The notes under the pieces: model-generated | Database searches by the model: none | Told to the model about the DNA's origin: nothing | Seen by the model: the letters and a program-made list of their open reading frames with translations, nothing else | In this document: positions 58,757 through 64,000 of the stretch, piece after piece | Layout: every line of letters starts with the position of its first letter | How positions within the stretch are numbered: position 1 is the stretch's first letter | Program-made: the position numbers and the translations under genes | Source of the DNA: Pseudomonas sp. efr-133-TYG-5 | GTDB lineage: Bacteria > Pseudomonadota > Gammaproteobacteria > Pseudomonadales > Pseudomonadaceae | Direction: 5' to 3' | DNA: 64,000 bases | Assembly (NCBI RefSeq): GCF_030209175.1 | Contig: NZ_JARVSM010000001.1 | Coordinates: forward strand, 1,674,001-1,738,000

Positions 58757-61681
58757 TCAGGCGAGCCACTGCGCCCAGTCCAAAGATGCACGTTCATTGA
58801 GAACAAAGCCTTTGCCGCTCAGGCTCAGGTTCGCGTTGTAGGCCGGGTCCTGGGCAAATGCCGCCGGCCATTTTTCCTGCAAGGTCTGCAAGGCCTCGGG
58901 GGCCTGTGGCAGCCGACCGTCGTGAATGACCTGCACTTGCGGCGTCCACACGGTGAGGAGTCCGGCCTGCCCGGCCTTGAGGCACAGGTCGACATCGGCG
59001 AAGCCTGCGGCAAACGCCTGCTCGTCGAGGCCACCGAGGGCGTCGAACAGCGCTTTGCCGACCATCAGGCACACGCCCGATACGGCCGAGTAATTCTGCT
59101 CCACCTGCAAGCGATACAGGTAGCCGTCGGCACTGTGTTTCTCGCCGATGAAGGCCGAGCCGACAGCGTCGTGCATGCCGAGGATCAGCCCGGCCTGGGA
59201 GACGTTCCCGTCGCGGTCGACCAGTTTCGGCCCGACGATGCCGACTTCCGGACGCTGGGCGTGATTGAGCAGCGCCTCGATCCAGTTCGGGTTGACCACT
59301 TCGCTGTCCGCGGCCAGCAGCACCAGGTATTCCCCATCGGCTTCTTGCGCGGCGGCGTTGCACAGCGCCACGTCGCTCAGCGCCTGCTCGGCACGCAGCA
59401 CGCGTACCTTGCGGTTGCTCAGCGAACCCAGCCAGTCGTTGACCTCGGCCGACAGGTTCGGCTGCGCCGCGACCAGCACTTCATAGCGGGTGTAGCGGGT
59501 ACGCAGCAACACGCCTTCGAGGCAGCGCTGCAGGGTCGGCAGGTCAGCGCTGGCCGGCAGGATGATCGACACCAGCGGTTGCTCGGTGTGGCGATAATCG
59601 ACTTGATAAGTGCCCGGCTGCGTCGAGGTGAGCTTGGCTTTGTAGCCGCGATTGCCGAGGTGGCGCAGGAGTGCCAGACGCTCGTCGGGGTTTTCCTGCA
59701 GCTCGCGCGCCTGACTGATGAGCAACGGCTCGTCGAGGTGCGCCAGACCGCCAAGGCCACCCTGCTCGATGATGCGCAGCAGCAGGTCGAATTCCAGCGC
59801 TTTGCTGAAGTCGGCCTGGTAGCCGCCCGCTTCGATCAGTACATCGCGACGGATCAGCCAGTGCCGCGCCATCAGCGCCGGCAGGCTTTGCAGCAAGTCG
59901 AGATTGAAGCCCGGGCGGAACACGTCGACCAGCGCACCGTCGGCGGAGCGCTGGATTTCGTCGGTGGCGACTGCGCGGCACTCGCCGGCCGCCTGCAGCT
60001 CCAGGCCCGCACGCAGCAGACCGCCCGCGGTGAACTCGTCGCCGGCCTCGGCCAGCAGCAGCCAGTCGCAAGGCGACTGCCGCACGCTCAGGTTGAGTTT
60101 GTCGACGAAGTTGCTCTGGGTGACCCGCACGAAATGCAGGGTGTTCTGCGCGGTGGTCGCCGCCAGCGGCTCGCCGGTGGTGAACACCACCACTTTGAAT
60201 GCCTTGCTGTGACCTTCGAGCAAGCTGTCCAGGGTGACCTGCAACTTGTCGATGTCGTTATCCAGGTCGAGCAGGAAAATCCCGAACTGCGGACCGCCAC
60301 CGTTGGCCGCCAGGTGGCGGGCAATGGCCTGGGCCTGCTGCTCACTCGGCTGGCGCGCCGCCAGCCATTGGAGCAGGCGACCGGTAAGCATCTTGCTGAA
60401 CGCCTGCTGATTGCCTTGCGGCGATACCGCTTCAAGGCGCACCAGCCAGTCGCGCAGTTTCTGCGCGTCTTCTTCCTCACCCAGCGCTGGCAGTTGCTCG
60501 ATCAACCGGCTGATGACCTGACGGTTGAACACGTTGGCGTCATGCGCCTGCCACAGGCGATCGATCACGCTTTGCGCGGTGTCGTTGTTGCGCGCCAGCA
60601 TCAGGCTCTGCTGGCGGGCCCAGATCCCTTCCAGGTTCTGCAACTGCATACGCCCTGCCGGCATCGCGTGCAGGAGGAATTCGAAATGGCTCAGCTGATC
60701 GAAGAACGGCTTGTTGTAGAACGGCATTTCGACGTACTGCTTCGGACCGAAGCGGCGCTGCGGACCGGCTTCGACATCCGTCCAGGCCGACTCGAAAATC
60801 AGCTCGGCGGTCAGCGCTCGGCCGGTACGCAGGCCGTCGGTGAGCGTTGCGAAACTGTTCAGCACGGACTGCTTGCCCTGCTGTGGATCAGCATGCTGGA
60901 GCTGAGTCGGCAACCCGGCGAGGAATTCGGCGAAGGCTTCACGCTCGGCGACCGATTTGGCATCGGTGTGGGCCAGCGAGTGGAAAATCTCGGTGTTGTG
61001 GTCGGAGTGTTCGTAGTTGAGTTCCCGCACCACGTAGGGGATCGGCAGAATCCGCGCCTTGCCCCGCGCCAGCAGGTAATAGGTGTGCCCGACTTCCTGC
61101 CACTGGAAGGACGTCTCGTGCGGCAGGATCCGGTACCACTCTTGCAGCACGGCCGTGCGCTGGACCGCGTAGAACGGCGGCAGATACTGGTACAGGTATT
61201 CGTTGACCCGATCCTCGGCCACGTCCGAGGCATAGTCTTCGCAGACTTTCTTGTCGCGGCGGTAGTAGCTGACGCTGTTGGCCAGCGACAGGTACATCAT
61301 GCTGTAGCCGTGGCAGAGGGTGTAATCGGGGTTGGCCTGCATGAACGCAACGGACTCATGCAAGGCTTCGGGCACGTGGAAGTCGTCGTCGGCGGCAAAC
61401 ACCATCAGCGGCGTGGCGACCTGATCCACGCCATAGGCCAGCTTGGCGCGAATGCCCCAGTAGCCGTACTGCGGCAGGTGCTGGTAGTCGACGTTCGGGT
61501 AGACACCGGCTATGCCCGGTTGCGCCTCGGCAGACGAGTCGAGGACAAGGACCCTGCACGGCAAGCTGCTGTAGAACGTCACCGCGCGCCGCAGGAACGC
61601 CGGTCGTTCGTGTGATATCAGCACCACGGTCAACTGTTCGTTGAGCGCCAATTCGTTTTCAGAGCGGTTCTTGCCTTGCAT
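58757..61681 (-). CDS. Large multidomain GT-A glycosyltransferase of the flagellin island
   Basis: 974 residues. The N-terminal GT-A-like domain (about 15-260) starts LTVVLISHERPAFLRRAV and has the DxD-type VFAADDDFHV; a helical region (about 300-450) follows. A second GT2-like unit (about 455-700) contains GIFLLDLDNDIDKLQVTL and LLLAEAGDEF. A third (about 705-960) has VSIILPASADLPTLQRCLEGV, YLVLLAADSEVVNPNWIEAL and GLDEQAFAAGFADVDLC. It probably adds one or more sugars to flagellin, like Fgt1 in P. syringae. 53 bp follow the CmcI gene. Confidence 0.85.
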   Translation of the reverse strand: MQGKNRSENELALNEQLTVVLISHERPAFLRRAVTFYSSLPCRVLVLDSSAEAQPGIAGVYPNVDYQHLPQYGYWGIRAKLAYGVDQVATPLMVFAADDDFHVPEALHESVAFMQANPDYTLCHGYSMMYLSLANSVSYYRRDKKVCEDYASDVAEDRVNEYLYQYLPPFYAVQRTAVLQEWYRILPHETSFQWQEVGHTYYLLARGKARILPIPYVVRELNYEHSDHNTEIFHSLAHTDAKSVAEREAFAEFLAGLPTQLQHADPQQGKQSVLNSFATLTDGLRTGRALTAELIFESAWTDVEAGPQRRFGPKQYVEMPFYNKPFFDQLSHFEFLLHAMPAGRMQLQNLEGIWARQQSLMLARNNDTAQSVIDRLWQAHDANVFNRQVISRLIEQLPALGEEEDAQKLRDWLVRLEAVSPQGNQQAFSKMLTGRLLQWLAARQPSEQQAQAIARHLAANGGGPQFGIFLLDLDNDIDKLQVTLDSLLEGHSKAFKVVVFTTGEPLAATTAQNTLHFVRVTQSNFVDKLNLSVRQSPCDWLLLAEAGDEFTAGGLLRAGLELQAAGECRAVATDEIQRSADGALVDVFRPGFNLDLLQSLPALMARHWLIRRDVLIEAGGYQADFSKALEFDLLLRIIEQGGLGGLAHLDEPLLISQARELQENPDERLALLRHLGNRGYKAKLTSTQPGTYQVDYRHTEQPLVSIILPASADLPTLQRCLEGVLLRTRYTRYEVLVAAQPNLSAEVNDWLGSLSNRKVRVLRAEQALSDVALCNAAAQEADGEYLVLLAADSEVVNPNWIEALLNHAQRPEVGIVGPKLVDRDGNVSQAGLILGMHDAVGSAFIGEKHSADGYLYRLQVEQNYSAVSGVCLMVGKALFDALGGLDEQAFAAGFADVDLCLKAGQAGLLTVWTPQVQVIHDGRLPQAPEALQTLQEKWPAAFAQDPAYNANLSLSGKGFVLNERASLDWAQWLA

Positions 61682-61734
61682 AAAAATTTCCCCAACCGGC
61701 GACTAGCCGAAAGAACTCAACGATGTCTTGTCGA

Positions 61735-62463
61735 TTAACGAACGCGACGCAGATAGCCATCCGGCGCGACTGTGATCAGCAACTTGCCGTGCACGGCCTG
61801 GTCGATCTCGAAATCGCGGTTTTCGTCCAGGTAGGCCCAGACCGCGGTTTTCGGGTTGTCGCCCTTGCCCCACGGGCGATCAGGGAACGCGTCCTGTGGC
61901 ATGTCTTCGACGACGGTATCCATGACCACGCAGTAACTGCCCACCGAAGTCAGCGGCGCGTAGGCCTGCAACTCCGCCAGCACGTGCTCGTGGGTGTGGT
62001 TGGAGTCCAGCACCACCAGCACTTTCTTGCCGGCGACACGCTGACGCACCTGCTCGACGATCGCCGGGTCGATGCTCGAGCCCTGGATCATCTCGATCCG
62101 CTTGCTCATCGGGTGAGCTTCAATGGCTTCGCGATTGTGCTGACGGATGTCGATATCGATACCCAGCACGTGGCCTTTGCCGATCAGTTCCAGCATCGAG
62201 GCGTAATACACCAGCGAGCCGCCATGGGCGATGCCGGTTTCGACAATGATGTCCGGCTGCACCGTCCAGATGATCTCCTGCATGGCGATCATGTCCTGGG
62301 GAAACTGAATGATCGGGCGGCCCATCCAGCTGAAGTTGTAGGTGTACTTGTGCTTGGCGGTCGAATCGATCCAGTCCTGCGAGGCCGCTTGCAGGGCCTT
62401 GTCCTGTTGCAGCCCTTGGATGTTGTCTTTTACTTCTTCACGAAACTGTTCATGCGGATTCAT
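61735..62463 (-). CDS. CmcI/cephalosporin-hydroxylase family methyltransferase-like protein
   Basis: 242 residues. A Rossmann-type core: IIVETGIAHGGSLVYYASML as the SAM-type motif I, GIDIDIRQHNREAIEAHP, IQGSSIDPAIVEQV and VVLDSNHTHEHVLAELQAY. The family is named for CmcI but members in sugar clusters are usually taken to be O-methyltransferases. In P. syringae a methyl group sits on O2 of modified viosamine, which fits. Substrate not proven. It lies 29 bp after the NeuD-type gene. Confidence 0.8.
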   Translation of the reverse strand: MNPHEQFREEVKDNIQGLQQDKALQAASQDWIDSTAKHKYTYNFSWMGRPIIQFPQDMIAMQEIIWTVQPDIIVETGIAHGGSLVYYASMLELIGKGHVLGIDIDIRQHNREAIEAHPMSKRIEMIQGSSIDPAIVEQVRQRVAGKKVLVVLDSNHTHEHVLAELQAYAPLTSVGSYCVVMDTVVEDMPQDAFPDRPWGKGDNPKTAVWAYLDENRDFEIDQAVHGKLLITVAPDGYLRRVR

Positions 62464-62492
62464 TGCACACTCCAGAAATGAGCTTGCGGCGG

Positions 62493-63158
62493 TTATTTGA
62501 AAACCCGGCCGTCTTGAAAGGAATCAGGATTGGTCTTGATGACTTTGCCCGGGTTACCGACAACGACCGCGTAGTCCGGTACGTCTTTGGTCACCACGGC
62601 GCCGGCGCCGATGGTCGCCCAGCGACCGATGCGAATGCGCGGCAGGATGCTGGCGTTGGTGCCGATGAAGGTGCCGTCGCCGATGTCGCAGCAGCCGGAC
62701 ACACTCACGCCATGGGCAATGAACACCGAGTTGCCGACATGGCTTTCATGGGCAATCAAGGCCCCCATATGAATACTGCTGTTATCGCCGATGGACACTT
62801 CGGCCTGGAGAATCACGCCTTCCTGCAAGTAGTTGCCCACGCCCATGCGCGTCATGGTCAGGTCGATGCCAGGGTGCAGAAAGTTGCCCAGCCGACCTCC
62901 GGCCTCGACGATGCGGCAGGTGGTTTCATAACGCGTGGCCGTGCTGCCGGTAATCAGGTTGACGAACCGCACATCGTCGCCCTTGAGCTCGGCTACGCGA
63001 TCCAGCCCGCCCACCACCGGCAGGCCGTAGAACAGCGTGCCCTGCTTGGCAGGATCGTTGTCGAGGAAGGCAAACTCCAGGTTCGGCTGCACGCGCTGAA
63101 CCGCCTGGATCATGCGCAGCGTTTCCGGATTGGCCGCACCCAATAGATAGACTTTCAC
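62493..63158 (-). CDS. NeuD-type acyltransferase (left-handed beta helix)
   Basis: 221 residues. The N-terminal PglD-like nucleotide/sugar-binding domain (MKVYLLGAANPETLRMIQAV, about 1-70) precedes hexapeptide repeats (about 95-205: VGNYLQEGVILQAEVSIGDNSSIHMGA, VGNSVFIAHGVSVSGCCDIGDG, WATIGAGAVVTKDVPDYAVVVGNPGKV). Such enzymes N- or O-acylate amino sugars; here a hydroxyacyl or acetyl on a 4-amino-4,6-dideoxyhexose is likely. Its start overlaps the aminotransferase stop as ATGA. Confidence 0.85.
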   Translation of the reverse strand: MKVYLLGAANPETLRMIQAVQRVQPNLEFAFLDNDPAKQGTLFYGLPVVGGLDRVAELKGDDVRFVNLITGSTATRYETTCRIVEAGGRLGNFLHPGIDLTMTRMGVGNYLQEGVILQAEVSIGDNSSIHMGALIAHESHVGNSVFIAHGVSVSGCCDIGDGTFIGTNASILPRIRIGRWATIGAGAVVTKDVPDYAVVVGNPGKVIKTNPDSFQDGRVFK

Positions 63159-64000
63159 AGTTTCCCCTTGTGCTTGAGAACGTCGCGCACGACAGCGATG
63201 ACCCGGTCCTGATCCGCGTCGGTCATGTCGTGGTAGCTAGGCAGGTTGATTGCACGACCCGGCAACGCAAAGGCCACCGGGGTATCCACAGCCACGTCGA
63301 ACATCGGCAGCGAGGACAGCGGCCAGAAGAACACCCGGGCGTCGATATCGGCTGCCTGGAAGGCCGCGATCAGCGCTTCGCGGGTGATCCCGGTGGATTC
63401 TTCGAACACCACCGTCGGCATCCAGTAGCCGTTGCGCGCATGCGCAGGTTGTGGGTTCATCGCGACCCCCGGCAATACCGTCAAGGCCCGCGCGTAGTAA
63501 TCGAAAATCGCCCGCTTGCGCGCGATCAACTCTTCGATCCGCTCGACCTGGGCGCAGCCGACCGCCGCCTGCAGGTTGCTCATCTTGTATTTGAAACCGA
63601 CGAAGTCCGGCCAGAACTGTTTGCTGCAGCCCGCCACCCGGCCATGGTTGGACAGGGTCAGCACGCGCTCGTACAAGGCTTTGTCCGAGGTGACGAACAT
63701 GCCGCCCTCGCCGGTGGTCATGGTCTTGGTGCCGTGGAACGAGAACGCGCCGAACGCCCCCAGCGAACCGGCTGCGCGACCACGCCACTGCGAGCCGATG
63801 GCTTCCGCCGCATCCTCGATCACCGGGATGCCGAATTCCTTGCCGATGGCCAGCAAGGCATCCATGTCGCAAAGATTGCCGTACAGGTGCACCGCCAAAA
63901 TGGCTTTGGTGCGCGGGTTGATCGCGGCGCGGACCTGCTGCGGGTCGAGGCACCAGCTGTCGGCCAGGACATCGACAAATACCGGCGTGGCGCCCAGATA
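63155..64000 (-). CDS. DegT/DnrJ/EryC1 sugar aminotransferase, 5' end outside window
   Basis: The frame is open to the last base of the window, so the first part is missing; 281 residues are seen. The PLP Lys is in FSFHGTKTMTTGEGGMF, with DAAEAIGSQW before it and HGRVAGCSKQFWPDFVGFKYKMSNLQAAVG after it, as in VioA/perosamine synthases. It would make a 4-amino-4,6-dideoxyhexose from a 4-keto sugar nucleotide. The apparent internal start at 63898 is only a TTG. With the NeuD-type gene, the CmcI-type gene and the ketoacyl synthase it suggests a viosamine-like cap. Confidence 0.88.
   Translation of the reverse strand, partial: YLGATPVFVDVLADSWCLDPQQVRAAINPRTKAILAVHLYGNLCDMDALLAIGKEFGIPVIEDAAEAIGSQWRGRAAGSLGAFGAFSFHGTKTMTTGEGGMFVTSDKALYERVLTLSNHGRVAGCSKQFWPDFVGFKYKMSNLQAAVGCAQVERIEELIARKRAIFDYYARALTVLPGVAMNPQPAHARNGYWMPTVVFEESTGITREALIAAFQAADIDARVFFWPLSSLPMFDVAVDTPVAFALPGRAINLPSYHDMTDADQDRVIAVVRDVLKHKGKL

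Noticed and set aside
58646..61615. A 989-codon open frame on the plus strand, opposite the large glycosyltransferase gene
   Set aside because: Long antisense frames are common in GC-rich genes. The product is a low-complexity shadow rich in Arg, Gln, Val and His, and the minus-strand frame has clear domains.
63155..63898. A complete short aminotransferase starting at 63898
   Set aside because: The supposed start is a TTG within an open frame that runs to the window end with family-like sequence, so the gene is cut by the window.

Overview
The window is chromosomal DNA of a Pseudomonas, most likely of the P. fluorescens group. The evidence is high GC, the FleQ/FleSR/FliA flagellar regulatory set, the ParC/ParP and MotCD chemotaxis genes, the HptB-HsbR-HsbA switch, and scattered REP-type elements built on the core CGAGCAGGCTCGCTCCCACA. 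No rRNA, tRNA, CRISPR array, insertion sequence or prophage is visible. Almost all genes lie on the minus strand; the exceptions are a partial MFS gene, a FliK-like/FlhB-like pair and a DUF6124-type gene.

Layout. Bases 1-1350: end of an MFS transporter, a decayed hicB antitoxin fragment and a terminator. 1346-8910: a lipoprotein gene and the complete cytochrome c maturation operon, transcribed ccmA-B-C-D-E-F-G-H-I and largely translationally coupled, with a sigma-70-like promoter ahead of ccmA. 8940-10846 (+): a FliK-like protein coupled to a stand-alone FlhB C-terminal-like protein. 10978-25606: the late flagellar/chemotaxis block, transcribed flhA-flhF-fleN-fliA-cheY-cheZ-cheA-cheB-motC-motD-parC-parP-cheW-DUF2802. 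25530-26900: an accessory gap with a REP pair, a strongly structured RNA leader in front of a DUF6124-type gene, and a small cold-shock-like gene. 27031-42401: fliE-F-G-H-I-J, hsbA-hsbR-hptB, fliK, then fliL-M-N-O-P-Q-R-flhB. 42451-46645: the regulators fleQ and fleS-fleR. 46818-50571: fliC, flaG, fliD, fliS, fliT. 50708-64000: a flagellin glycosylation island with a Maf/DUF115 protein, a ketoacyl-ACP synthase III, pseudaminic acid genes (pseI, a pseG-GNAT fusion, pseF, a methylase, pseC), a large glycosyltransferase, a CmcI-type protein, a NeuD-type acetyltransferase and a DegT-type aminotransferase cut by the window end.

How the genes work together. The regulatory hierarchy can be read from the DNA. 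FleQ is the master sigma-54 activator. Good sigma-54 (-24/-12) promoters precede fleS, fliE, fliK, fliL and flhA. FliA (sigma-28) is encoded in the chemotaxis block, and FliA-type promoters precede fliC and fliS. FlhF/FleN set flagellar place and number, ParC/ParP place the chemotaxis array at the pole, and HptB/HsbR/HsbA ties flagellar output to a phosphatase/anti-sigma switch. The Pse and sugar-amine genes are expected to make the glycan attached to FliC.

The most interesting non-standard signals are: (1) a leader at 25995-26116 in which a three-way-junction RNA, an anti-sequestering helix and a Shine-Dalgarno-sequestering hairpin are mutually exclusive; (2) a 32-codon remnant that keeps only the first residues of a PseB-type dehydratase, directly upstream of pseC; (3) a 26-residue in-frame duplication at the N-terminus of PseC; (4) the FliK-like/FlhB-like accessory pair; and (5) a CheA linker carrying four acidic repeats.
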